From: Epinephelus fuscoguttatus
Taxonomy: Eukaryota; Chordata; Actinopteri; Perciformes; Serranidae
DNA: 64,000 nucleotides
Direction: 5' to 3'
Assembly: GCF_011397635.1 (NCBI RefSeq)
Contig: NC_064773.1
Location: 1,355,001-1,419,000, forward strand
Below the pieces are notes generated by a model. The model ran no database searches, had not been told where the DNA came from, and was given only the letters and a program-made list of their open reading frames with translations. The position numbers and the translations under genes are program-made. Of the stretch, positions 22,585-35,100 are shown piece after piece (the first letter of the stretch is position 1; every line of letters starts with the position of its first letter).

Positions 22585-22616
<32 letters not shown>

Positions 22617-23236
22617 CGTGTGTGTGTGTGTAGCTGAGGATTCGGCAGCAAAGTAAAATGTGCACGAGGCTTTCACACACTTAATAAAGCTTTTAAAACC
22701 CGGTTAAAGGTTTACACGGACAAATAATCAGGTTTCTGCAGCTGACATCCAGCTGCATTAACCTGCTCTCCACGACCAGTGTCATGGACGCCTCCTCTTC
22801 CCACATTCTGGGGCTTAACTTCAAAAAAGAGGTGCTGAGTTTCAAGACCGTCATCACTTTGGGCCGTACGATGAATCTGTACTGAACAAGCAGCAGAGTT
22901 ACACCTGATAGTTCAACATAAAGTCACACGTTGAGCTGGAAACATCACTTTATTATTATTTGATCTTACTAGAATATTAAAAACACAAGTGTGAAATAGA
23001 GGATGAGTTGTTGGGTCTGCGTTTATTTATTTTAAGAGACAACAAAATTAGATCATGTAAAATTGTCCCGCAGCCGCCAAAATCATTTGTGTTGTTATGT
23101 TTTTCATTCGTTCGTTCATTCATTTGTAACCACTCATCCATGGGGTCGCAGGAGGCCTCCTTCCTGACAAGCTATGCCACCATGGTTGGTACCAATGGAT
23201 GCCTTATAGTCTAGTTTTACAAGATACAACAACTCG
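21545..23236. other. Intergenic with simple repeats, no gene
   Basis: It contains GA (22250-22268), CA (22365-22388) and GT (22577-22631) runs. A stretch near 22470-22520 is built from 'acacaaca' units. No coding exon was recognised. Confidence 0.5.
22577..22631. repeat. (GT)n microsatellite, interrupted
   Basis: This is a GT run with two GC interruptions. Confidence 0.9.
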
Positions 23237-23640
23237 TCCTCACTGTGACCTCGTCACATGTCCACGTTTGGTCATGGACTTTCCATGTCCACATATGACG
23301 TCCAAGATACCCTGGGTGTGTTGGTTGTTGACGTTCTGGGACGCCGTGTCAACTTCAGCCTGTTACATGCATTGTCTGTTTTCAAAATACACTTCTGTTT
23401 TCACAGGAAATGTACAGTTTGATACAGCCTCTTTCAAAATAAAAGCACTACGTCGGTACAACTTTCGTTCTTGTCCCGCTGCTTTTCCCCTGATGCTGCC
23501 GGGCGCTGTTAAACTATAACAGCAACTGGCCACGTATCATGCTGACGTTAAAGGACGCATTCTTTTGTTGGTTTCTGACGCCGTAAGTCACTGCCCAAGC
23601 GCTGGATTTCGACAACTTCGGAGTGAGACTGTGCTAGATA
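23237..23640 (+). repeat. Dispersed repeat family R1, longest copy (c)
   Basis: This copy runs from 'tcctcactgtgacctcgtca' to 'cggagtgagactg' and serves as the reference for the family. It shares its left half with copies b, d, e and f and its right half with copies a and d. Confidence 0.8.
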
Positions 23641-23749
23641 CAACGACCTTCACCAGTTTAAAAGACCAGTGTGCCACAGCCTCATGATGACAGTAATGTT
23701 GGCCTCCAGCTATTTTTGCCAGGGGTGGCAGCAGTAGTATACAGGCAGG

Positions 23750-23812
23750 GTTCACCCTGGACAGGTCTTCAGACTATCACAGGGCTGACACACAGAGACA
23801 GACAACCATTCA
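23750..23812 (-). repeat. Fragment of a fish tRNA-derived SINE-type body
   Basis: 'ttcaccctggacaggtcttc', 'agactatcacagggctgac' and 'agacagacaaccattcac' form, in reverse orientation, the body segment that in fish genomes commonly accompanies the 'gtgtcagcgtgggtttcctc' element found at 52318 and 60798. The link is from general knowledge of fish repeats, not from this window alone. Confidence 0.5.
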
Positions 23813-23814
23813 CT

Positions 23815-25010
23815 AAAGCCCCGCCTAACATTTGAAAATCACATTAAACATCTGTGTAAATCCTGCTTTTCTCACCTTAAGAACATCGCTAAACTCCGTC
23901 CCTCTCTCACCCTCTCTGATGCAGAGAAACTAGTCCATGCCTTTGTTGAAAAAGAAAGAAGGAAGGAGGCGCTGCTTGGATAAACAAAGCTCTGACTCGA
24001 CAGGTGCTCTTCAGTTAAGTAGGGGAATTGATATTGAAGAAAAAACCAAGGAGGTCTTGCTGTTTGTAAAAAATGCAGACAACCAAGGAAAACAAGCTGA
24101 GGCGCTCCGTCTTCAGGTAAAAATATATAAAGTGACTTTTATTTGAGCAAAGGTAACAAGACAGACCTACGCGTATCGACCAAAGTCTTCTTCAGGATCT
24201 GACAAACAACTAATCAATCTCAATTATATACAGGTGAGACTGGCATTCTGTTTGACACAAATATGTCAAAGCAGAGTCACAGCAGAGGGCGGCAAAGGCG
24301 TAGGCAATATAGATGTGTCAAACAAAAAAACGGAAAAAAGGGGAACACCAGAAAAATCACTGTGAGTTTTCTATTTTTACCTGAAGACGGAGCGGCTCAG
24401 CTTTTTTTCCTTGGTTGTCTGCATTTTTTACCTACAGCAAGACCTCCTTGGTTTTTTGTTCAATAGTCCACGCCTTTGTCTCCTCCGGGCTCGATCATTG
24501 CAACGCCCCTCTAATGGGAATTCCTGGCAAAAACTACAGCTTATCCAGAACAGTGCTGCTAGGATCCTCCTGAAAGTCAGAAAACACGAACACATCACAC
24601 CCGTACTCCGCACCCTTCACTGGCTCCCCATCTCCGCCAGAATCAAGTACTGTACAAACTTGCTCTCATCACCCGTCAGTGTATCCATGGAAATGCCCCG
24701 GATTATCTCAATGAATTACTCACCCAGCAAGCTTCAACCTGTAATCTACGCTCCCAAAACCAATACCTTCTCCACCTCCCCAGAACCAAAGAACTAAGCT
24801 CTGCACTATGGCAGACCACGCCTTTTGTTCTGCTGCCCCTCGTCTCTGGAGCTCTCTACCCGGCCACCTCAGAGCCCCACAGACAGTGGATCCCTTTAAG
24901 AGAGGCTTAAAGACTCTCCTTTTTAAAGAAGCTTTTGTGCTGAAGCACTTTCAGATTTTTTTATAAAAGAAAAGTGCTTTATAAATTAAATTTATTATTT
25001 ATTACAGTTC
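23815..25010 (+). pseudogene. L2/Rex1-like LINE 3' half, interrupted
   Basis: Before the interruption the frame reads HIKHLCKSCFSHLKNIAKL and LTLSDAEKLVHAF. After it, the polymerase tail continues with KLQLIQNSAARILLKVRKHE, ITPVLRTLHWLPISARIKY and, after frameshifts, a 'SLPGHLRAPQTVDPFK' block. The 3' end has the LINE tail 'gtgctttataaattaaattt'. A 518-bp insertion splits it at 23947-24464. Frameshifts show it is dead. Confidence 0.7.
23947..24464. mobile_element. Insertion with internal inverted repeat inside the LINE, 15-bp target duplication
   Basis: agtccatgcctttgt (23932-23946) and agtccacgcctttgt (24465-24479) flank it as a target duplication with one mismatch. Inside, about 95 bp at 24034-24129 ('aaaaccaaggaggtcttgct', 'gcgctccgtcttcaggta') recurs inverted at 24364-24464. 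The right duplication abuts the right arm, but the left arm starts 87 bp inside. A 15-bp duplication suggests LINE-mediated insertion rather than cut-and-paste. Confidence 0.65.
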
Positions 25011-25371
25011 AGTTCAGTTCAGTTCATAGTTTCTGTCTCCACAGTGAAAGTTGTGGATGGTCCCAACAGCAGCGTTCCTTAGCGTCCCCATGTTTGGTCC
25101 CCCCTCTGTTGGGGTACCTAGCACACAGATCTGGTACTAAAAGAACTAAAATTGAAATCAATTGCCATTTTTTTTAAGCACAACGTCATGTCTCAATGTC
25201 CGCTCATGGGCTTTATCTAAAGCTTTTAAACACATCACACTGGATGGAGTCTGGATTTGTTGACATCAGTATTTCATGATGGTCTTTAACGAATACATTG
25301 TTGATGTAGCAGTCGACACGTTAAAGCACTTGTCCAGAGAGTTCAGGGCACTATTACTGCTACTGTCCAGT
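25011..25371. other. Intergenic between LINE and NLR 3' end
   Basis: No gene is visible. It includes a short 'cagttcagtt' repeat at about 25008-25025. Confidence 0.5.
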
Positions 25372-25377
25372 TTTATT
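25372..25377 (-). terminator. Candidate polyadenylation signal of the NLR gene
   Basis: AATAAA on the minus strand (tttatt on plus) lies about 94 bases beyond the NLR stop codon, a typical position for a short 3' UTR. No transcript evidence is available. Confidence 0.45.
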
Positions 25378-25470
25378 CGTCACACCTGAACTTGTTAAAG
25401 ACAACCAGGTCTCTCAGGTTACTGATGAATCATTGTTTGTGATTCTGAGTGAACCAGTGACTGTCTTCAC

Positions 25471-26045
25471 TCAGCAGTGAGAGGAAAAGAAGCTGTCTTC
25501 TACCTTACATAAGGACACTGAGGAACCGAAGCATCCAGATCCGAAGCCGAACCCAAAGGCGGGGTAAAGAGGCTCGGTGAATGTGGAGTGGAAGGTGTAC
25601 AGGGGGATCAGTGCATCAGCCACTATGTAGAAGGACAGAGTGCCAGCAGGAAAGTCCAGAAACACGGCCACTCTGTTTGACGCCTGACACGACAGGGGAC
25701 TGAGGGCTGTATCTCTGTCTTTATGCCGGACGAAGAAACTGCCATCATCATCGCAGAGCAGCATCCAGGAGAGATCATTCGCTCCCAGACATCCGTCAGC
25801 TCCCTCTCCTCTCCGTCTGAGTCCTCTGTACGTCACCGCTATGTAAACCCTGCCTTCCCACTCCACCTCCCAGTAACAGCGACCAGTCAGACCAGTGCCG
25901 CACAGCACCTGAAGCCAGCAGTCGAATCTCTCTGGGTGGCGATGATACAGCTGCTCTTCTTTGACGGTCGTCGCCTTCTGGTTGTCATTGGACAGCTGGA
26001 TGTTTCTGTGTGCCGTGTCCTGATCCAGTTTGAGTGGACAGACGT
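25471..26045 (-). CDS. NLR exon 7: B30.2 (PRY-SPRY) domain
   Basis: This 575-bp terminal exon (acceptor CGTCAG) encodes PRY VCPLKLDQDTAHRNIQLSND, then HPERFDCWLQVLC, GLTGRCYWEVEWEG, VYIAVTYRGLRR, VAVFLDFPAGTLSFYIV and PLYPAFGFGFGSG. It ends at a TGA at 25471. The domain probably acts in ligand or partner recognition, as in TRIM proteins. Confidence 0.95.
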
Positions 26046-29000
26046 CTGACGGACAAAATAAAACAACAGTAGTTTATCGTCAACACACCTGATGTGATCC
26101 TTTAAAGCAACGGTTCAGCTGTTTAAGAAATGCACTTATTTGCTTTCTTAAATGAGGAGACTGATACCACTAATGTGTGTATGGTCCATATGAAGCTACA
26201 GCCAGCAGCCTGTTAGCTTAGCTTAGCATAAAGACTGTGAACAGGGTACAACAGCTAGCCTAGTCTGTCCAAAGATCAGAAAAAGTCTTCCTACTGTATG
26301 TCTAAAGCACACTGTAATTAGTAAGAACAATATAATATCAATGTGCTTGTTTATTCTGTACAGAAACCAAAGCGTAAACACAACAGCTGGACTGGACCGT
26401 TTCCACGCCATGTTTTCAGCCAGTTTCTCGGCTCGGCTCGACTGACCAGATGCCGTTCTGTTTTGGTTTTCAGTTGTCAGAAGTTGTGGATGGTACCTGA
26501 TACTTTTTGGTACCATCTCAGTCCAAGTTCCATGCAAGCTGAACCTATTCTAGAAGGTGGATTGTCATGGGACATCCTGCCATTTTTCAATATATTCAAA
26601 CTACCGTGACTCCGCGATTTATTTATTTTTTTATTGTTATTATTCACTTGGCTTAGATTTTACAAAACAGCAGCCTGCAAAACAACACCATGGTCAACTG
26701 ACAAAGTGCAGACGTTTCTCTTATTGTCTGCAGATGAAATGATTCAGCAATTTGGTGTTCAACATCCAGTGTTTGTGTCACAATGAGGATGATGTCATGG
26801 CAGTTTCAGGCGGTGTCGCAACCTGATCACCAGGAAAAAATGTTGCCATGGTATGTTTCTGCAAACCAAAGAAATGTTACGTTCGCATGTCAGGTTAGGT
26901 TTAGGGAACAAAAACGATGTGAAAATGGTAGAAAAAGATCATTAAAATACCAGCTTTGGGGGCACTGTCCCGGCTGGAAAAACAGCAGCAGGTCGCTACA
27001 AAACACCCACATTACATGCCAAAAAAACTCACAAAAAACTGTGACGGTCACTAAATCACAGCCACCTTCAGAGCTTAAAAACTTGCTGGAAAATCACTCA
27101 AACACACACACACCTGGTGCCCAAAAACCTACTGGACAAACTGACACGTCACTCATACCTACGCACATTTTGTTTCTAAAAACGTAATAGAAAAACCGTC
27201 ATGTGATGCTAAAATACACCCATGTTGCTTGTCTTAAGGCCCTGACACACCAAGACGACGGTCGGCCGTCAACCAAAGTCGGGCCGTCGGCGAGCGTCTG
27301 TCAGCCTAGTTTTTGTGGTGTGTCACGCACCGTCGGCACTTCGGCATGAGAGAGCATGACCAGAGGGAAGCACAGCCAGTTAGCCTCCGCTAGTCTCTGA
27401 GCTAGCCCCGGCTCTCCGTTTGGATCCAACCGGAGCACCGAGCCCTGGTTTGTTATTCAGGTTAAAGTGGGAAGAAGCAGCGGGTTTATCGGGCAGCTGA
27501 GTGAAGTGGAGCCTGCGGAGGAAACACCGGGACCGTCTGGATGTAATAGTCCGTGGAGGTGCTGCGGTGCTCGGCTGCACAGATAGGAAACCCCTCGGCT
27601 GACAGGATGTACCACTCTCTCACTCCACTCTCTCTCACGCAGGCGCAGAACGTACGTGCTACTTGGCCGTCGGATGTAGTCTGTGTAGTGTGTTCAGATG
27701 CAACTGACACAGGGCGACGTGAGGCGACGTAGATGATCCAACAGTTGGCTTTCGTCGCCGCTAGTTCTCTGATGTCGGTTTGGTGTGTCCGCACATTTAA
27801 GACCCACTGGAAGGACAGTGAGGGTTTACTGAGACAAAAAAAAAACCTGCTAGAAAAACAACGGGTCACTAAAAAATACTCACTTTTGGTAGCTAAAAAG
27901 CCACTGAAAATACAGCGATGGGTCACTAAAAACACTAGTGTTGGGTGCACTTAACCCACTAGAGAATCACTAATGGGTTGCTAAAAAAACACCCACATTT
28001 GGTGCCCTAAAACCTGTTCAAAAAACAGTGACAGGTCACTAAAACACACCCAAGTTTCACGCCTAAAAATCTGCTGGAAAACAGTGACTGATCGCTAAGA
28101 AACAACCAATGTGAGGCGCTGAAAAAAAGAGATGAGTTATGATTCTTAGGTTTATGGGTAAATATGCAGAACAACTGACATTCTGGTGTTGAACATTATC
28201 ACTACTACAAACCCCTGGGAGACTTTTAGCATGTTAGCATTTAGCTCACAGCACCACAGTGCCTCACAGAGCTGCTGGTGTAGATGTGAACACAAAGCTA
28301 ATTTTAGAGGCGGCGCGATTGAAGACAATGTCAATGCAAAGACACGATTAGATGCAAATTCCTCCAGGGCGGCACAAATTGAAGATGTTTTAACTCGAGC
28401 CAAAAAATTTGCACGTATCCCAGATACGATTTATGAATTAGCTACAGAGACAAAAAGGACAAAGACTGGAGGGGAATATCAGAAGGAAGTGAAGTCTGTG
28501 CTGCACTTTAGCCTCAGTGGATTTGGCCAATTAGGAGCTCTGTCATCTCATGTTGCTTTGAAAGGTTAGCACTCACATATCAAAGTGCTGACTGACAGAC
28601 CTCCTTTTATCGCTCACAGATGCTTTATAGCTTTGAATGGAATTGTTGATGAGCTCTCTGCCCTTTTCTAATAAGTGCTTTGATTACATACTGTGAAATA
28701 ACAAGTGAATGTGTGCTGTTGTGTTCTCACACTCAGACTGGATGTAAACTTACATTTCCTCAGACCAGGTTTCAGTCTTTGCTCTCCGCGATGGTCGAGG
28801 CTAGAGGAGGAAACAAAGTCCGAATTATCACCTTTTCAGTGTGGTATTTTCCACACACCTTCACTCACATTCCTCATTCAACACAATCCAACACTTTTTA
28901 TAAGTGTGACAGAGGAATTGATGGGTCATAGCCTACTTGAGAGTGTCCAGTCTCCAGTCTGGATCATGCAGTCCACCTGACAGCAGCTCCACTCCAGAGT

Positions 29001-29112
29001 CTCCTGGATGATTGTAGCTCAGGTCCAGTTCTTTCAGGTGGGAGGGGTTGGACTTCAGAGCGGAGGCCAGAAAAGCACAGCCGTCCTTTGTGATCATACA
29101 GCCTGACAGTCT

Positions 29113-29143
<31 letters not shown>

Positions 29144-32100
29144 GTACATATAGTTGAGTAAGTATGAATGATCTGCATAATTCAGCACTGAAACTGACAT
29201 ATTGACATTTATTGGGAGGCACAGAAAATCCCTCCATGTGTCAGTCTAGAAAGCATGGACCACCCATGTATTTTACATCCATCCATTTTTAACTGCTTAT
29301 CCAAAGCTGTGTCTCAGTGGCAGCAGGCTGAGAAAAGTATTCCAGCCGTCCCTCTCCCCAGCAACACTCTCCAGCTCCTCCTGGAGGACCCCGAGGTGTT
29401 CCCAGACCAGATGAGATCTATAATCCCTCCAGTGTGTTCTGGGTCTGCCCCGGGGCCTCCTACCAGCTGGACCAGGAGGATCCTGATCAGATGTTGAACC
29501 ACCTCAACATGAAGGAGCAGCGGCTCTACTCCGAGCTCCCTGTATCTGTGACCTCATTCTTTCAGTCACTACCCAGAGCTCATGACCATAGGTGAGGGCT
29601 GGGACGCAGATGGACCAGGAAATCAAAAGCACTGCCTTCAGGCTCAGCTCTTCTTTCACCACGACAGACCAGCACAGCGCCCACATCACTGCAGAAGCTG
29701 CACCAAACCACCGATCCATCTCACGCTCCATTCTGCCCTCACTGTGAACAAGACTCTGAGATACTTGAACTCCTTCTCTTGGGGCAGTAACTCACACCCA
29801 GTCCCGAGGGGGCAATCCACCGGTTTCTGGCAGAGAACCGTGACCTCGGACTTGGAGCTGACTCGCATCGTATTTTGTCGTCAGATTTTTTGACTGCTTT
29901 ATTACAGTCGAAGTTCAATTACATTTTGTTAAGCAAGAACTTTACCTTCCCACCTCGAGTGAGAATGGCTCCCACAAGGAGTCCTAAGTTGCGTTATCAT
30001 GCCGAAGACTGTTATATTGGATTTGTTTGTAACTGTGTAAGCAATACAGACACTGGGTGTCTCAGGCCTTGTTCAAACTGCCAGCCCAAATCCGTTTTTT
30101 GGCATATTTACTTTGGATCCAGACTGATTTTCGAAAGTCTGGAAAACACAAAAAAACATATGAAATGCTGCGAACCGGAACCAAAGCACATTTGGAGGTG
30201 GTTTGTTTTGTGATTCCACTGGGATTTCTACATATGCATTCCAGTCCAGACGCTCAGATCAGATTCTTTTGCGCTACTCGCAATGATGACATCAAATCCA
30301 GAGTGGGGGGAAAGTCCGCTGACACTTTGGGAAGCTTCTGTACAGGCGAAGCTGGAGAAGGCAAAGACCTCCACTTCTCATGCTCCTGCGTTAGAAAGCC
30401 ACCTCCCCACTGTAATCATGTAGTTACTGACACCTGCGTCATTGCCACAGCAACCCACACCGAGAGGCTGGTGATAACATGATCTTAGAGAAATACATGA
30501 AATCACCACAAAGTCTGAAATAGGCATTTTGTGGTCATGGCACGGTTGGGTTTAGGCGCCAAAACTAGTTGGTTTAGAAAAAGATTGTGTTTTCAGTTAC
30601 AATAAAATAAAATAACTATGCTTGTCACGTACAGCGCGTAAGTACGATGTAAAGTGATGTACGTACATCACATAACTGACATTTGGACATTGAGTTAAAA
30701 GAAGTTAACGTTGACTTTTCACATGAAAATGAAGAGCGTTCTCTCAAGTCAAAGTCCAGTGTGTGTGCTGAGTCCATCACCGGAGCTCCTCCCTGTGGGG
30801 ACCCTCTCGCTCTATGTACTACTTCTGGAGTTGTAAATTTAACCACCACCAAACGTGTGACGACACTGAATTAGGGAATTTGCTTGTCCACCACATCAAA
30901 GGACCATAACTGACTTTCATTTGCTGTTTGTCCATGATGCCTGCATATAATTTCAACTCAACACGTGCCACCACCACCTAATGCAGGGTCAAGAACTCGT
31001 GGTCATTTCACATTTTCCTGTGAGACCAGAGAGTTTGGTGACGTCTGGACACATAACTCCAATCAAATCACTTACAAATGACACTGTCGACAGTCTGTCT
31101 TAGAGATCTGATTTGAGAAACAAATCTGATTTGCCTGCAGTCTGAACGTAACCTCAGTGGACATTAACCCTCGTGTGAGCAGGGTTCTCACCCAAGATGA
31201 ACACATGAATGCATCCTTACCTGAGAGTCTGCAGGGAACAGTCTGGACTCCCCAGTCCTTCACAGAGAAGCTTCACTCCTGAATCTTGCAGGTCGTTGTC
31301 ACTCAGGTCCAGCTCTCTCAGTTTAGAAGACTGCGAGCTGAGGACGGAGGCCAGAGCTCTGCAGCTGTCCTCTGACAATTTACAACCACTCAGCCTAAAG
31401 AAATAATAAGGTATATAAAGAAATGAATGAACAGATAAAGCAACATTAGAAAGAGTTAAGGCATGTTGTTTCCTGTGCACGTACAGAGATTTGTTGGAGG
31501 CCTTAACCACTGGCAGCAGCCTCAGCAGACCCTCCTCTGAAGCAGAGTATTTCTTCAGGTCAAATACCTCCAGCGCTTCTTCTGATGACAGTAAGATGAA
31601 GACCAGAGCTGACCAGAGAGCAGGAGAGAGGTTTTCTGTGGAAAGCCTTCCTGGTCGCAGGTATTGTTGGATCTCCTCCTCTAGAGAATCATCTCTCAGC
31701 TCATTCAGACAGTAGAACAGATTGATGCTCCTCTCTGGAGACGTATTCTCCCTGATCCTACTCTTGATGGACTGGATTGTGTCCTGGTTGGCCTGAGAGA
31801 ACCCTTTTTTCATCTTCAACAGCCGCTTCAGGAGATCCCGATTGGTCTGCAGCGAGAGGCCCAGGAGAAACCGCAGGAACAAGTCCAGGTGCCCAGTTGG
31901 ACTCTTCAAGGCTTTATCAAGTGCAATCTCGTGGACATCTGTCATGGGTTTTGTCTTGCAGAGCATAAACAGATATTCCGGCGTCAGCTTGGGCGCAGAC
32001 AGCACATTCTTGTTGTCGTTTATAAGTGACTTCACCACATAAAGGGCAGCCAGATACTCCTGAAGGCTCAGATGGACAAAGCTGAACATCTTCCCCTTGT

Positions 32101-35100
32101 CCTTATCCTTCTTCCACCTACGCTCTTCTTTAAAGACCTCTGTGAAAACTCCAGAGCACTCTGCAGCTTTCCGGATATTAATGCCGCTGTCTTTCAGGTC
32201 TGTCTCATAGAAGATCGGGTTGCCTTTCTCCAACTGATGAAAAGCTAGTTTTGCCAATGACTGGATGTACTGAATGCTCTTTTTTGGGCCACATCTCTCC
32301 TCTGTCTGAGTCATCTGATACACCAGGAACTCTGTGTACATCTCAGTCAGGGTTTTTGGTAGGTCTTCCTGCATCCTGGTCTTCAGGACATCCTTCAGAA
32401 CCGTAGCAGTGATCCAGCAGAAGACTGGGATGTGGCACATGATGAAGAGACTTCGTGATGCCTTGATGTGGGAGATGATTCTGCTGGCCTGTGTTTCATC
32501 TGGGAATCTCTTCCTGAAGTACTCCACCTTCTGTGGATCAGTGAATCCTCTCACTTCTGTCATGCTGTCGACAAATGTTCGAGGGATCTGGTTGGCTGCT
32601 GCAGGCCGTGTCGTTACCCAGACACGGGCAGAGGGAAGCAGTCGTCCTTCGATGAGAGCTGTGAGCAGCACATCTACTGAGGTGGACTGTGTTACATCGA
32701 AGTCAGCTGGCAGCTGGTCACTGCGAGTGAAGTCCAGCTGAAGGCGGCTTTCATCCAGTCCGTCAAACACAAACAGAAGTCTAAATTCACTCTTGTCAAA
32801 GTCACGGTTCCCTGATGCCTGTAGTTTGGTGAAGATGTTTGTAAGTTCCCTCTTTGGGATGTCTTTGGTTTCCCGGATACATGTGTGGATTAGCTCTGCC
32901 AGGAGAAACCTTTCTCCCTTCAGTAAATTCAGTTTACGGAAAGTGAAGTGAAATAAAAGGTGCACATCCTGGTTGGTTCTCCGCTCAGCCCAGTCCAACA
33001 CAAACTTATGCACAAGGACTGTTTTGCCAATTCCTGCCACTCCAGTCGTGAGCATCGTTCTTATGGGTTTGTGGTTTCCGGTTGGGCTTTTGAATATGTG
33101 ACTGGGTTGAATTGGTGTCTCCGTCTCTGCTACCCTCCGCTTTATTTGGATCTGCATGACCTCATGCTGTTTATTGATGTGTACATCCCCCCCGGCTGTG
33201 ATGAACAGCTCTGTGAAGATGTCATCCAGACGCTGCTGGTCTATCCTGTCAGTCATTCCCTCTTGAACACACATGAACTCACTCTGGAGGTAATCTTGGA
33301 GTTTGCGCTGGTACAGCATGATCTGGTCTGAGGGCTCTGGGACTGAAAAGCACATCAAGTGAAAAAATCAGTACCAAGTTTTATAAGTAGGTCTGCATGG
33401 AACATTTATAGGGGTATAAATGGGAGTAGGGCTGTTGCTTTAACTATCTGGCTATAACCCAGTTTGATCCATTGTCAGTACTTGGACATTCAGGTGTGGA
33501 GAACCAACCAAGTGGCCAGAAAAAAATGTTCGTATTGTGCATTTCTGTAAACCATGAGTATCTAACAGTCGTACATTATTTTGTTGTAGATAGGTTGTAT
33601 CATTCTCAAAAATGCTGCGGTGAAGGGTGGTAAGGCTTAGACAAAGAAACCACTTGGTTATGGTAAGTTCAAATAAACACAAGAAGTTTGTGCTCTGGAG
33701 AAAGGATCAGCACTCAGTGAATAACCTCCTAAGCCCTATGATAAGCTATTATGGCAAGGCTTAACTACACAGACCAGTGAGCAGTGATAACTAGCATGTC
33801 TTTGGGGTCATCAGGTGGGAACCTCCTTTCACCAGTGTGTCGTCTAGTTGGTCACACGACACCTCCAGGAGGCTAGACAGTGATCTCTGGCGTCCCAGAG
33901 ACACTCCCCTAATGCCAGGTCTCACTGCTCCCCGCACTGACCCAATAACCTCCTTTACCTTACTTACACATGGCTTTCTCAGCCCAAACAGCACTGCCAC
34001 CTTCAACCAAACCCAGGCTCCGTACATGCGAGCTCCAGGTAGAGACAGTGCTGATACTACCTTTCCTAGCACAAAGTTAAAGGAGATAGATTAACTCACA
34101 GAATCAGCAAACACACTCACAAACAAAAGGGATACAAATAGGCCACTGCCACACTTAAATAACCTTCCTCTTCCTGGATTTTCTCCTGAGAGGACTGATT
34201 GGTGGATTGCTCCACCTGAATGAAAAGATCATGTGTTGGCTTAAAACATTTAGTGAGACAACATCCACTGGAAAAGCAGAGACAAGTTAATGAAAACCAC
34301 CCGGGTTCGGTGGTTCAAATACTGCTGGAAAACACCTTGATACGTCACTTTAGAAACGCCAATATGAAACATACCAATGTAATGTATTTGTGGTTTGCAG
34401 AAATGTACAATACCGACATTGACATCTATCGACCAGGCTGGTAGAACGATTCAGTCCTCTGCCACAAAAAGAACAGCTTTACCTTTATGTTGACTGCTGG
34501 CGCGAGGTCGAGGACGAGGAGAAGCCTGTGGTGGAGTGCGGGAAGCTCCTGTGTCCTCTGTCGTCTCCCCAGCTGCAATGATTAATCAGTTAGTTGTCAG
34601 CTATGAAATTAATTGCTTATATGATATTTGATGAATCAGGTTAAGTACTTTTTTTAAGAAATTCAAGTGAAAATTTTCTGATTTCTTTTGTCCTCTGTGA
34701 CATTAAACTGAATATCTTTGGGTTTTAAAATAACAAAGACATTTGAGGACGTCATCTTGGGCTCCAGGAAACACTGATCACACACTGATGATTGCAGACT
34801 AACTGGACTTGGATCGAGGGTTGATTTTTTTTCTGTGGACAAATTGATCCTCATGTTGTGCAGGCGCTTGTATTCTGATGTGGGTGCCGTCTATCACCCT
34901 GCACACTCCTGGGAAGCCAACACAACGCTGACTTGTGTACATGAGATACCTCGCCAGTAACTGATGGAAAGGTTACGTTGCATAAAACCTCAGAGCGATC
35001 ATTAACTGTAACGGGGCTGGAAGAGCGCAGCTTCGGAAATTTGACTGATTCAACTCAAGGCGTTGAGACAAATCATAAACTGACTTCTGGTCACATATAT

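Noticed and set aside
34147..34215. Possible extra NLR exon (VEQSTNQSSQEKIQEEE on minus strand)
   Set aside because: It has a plausible acceptor and coiled-coil-like coding, but the donor is weak and its phase would break the reading frame between exons 2 and 3.
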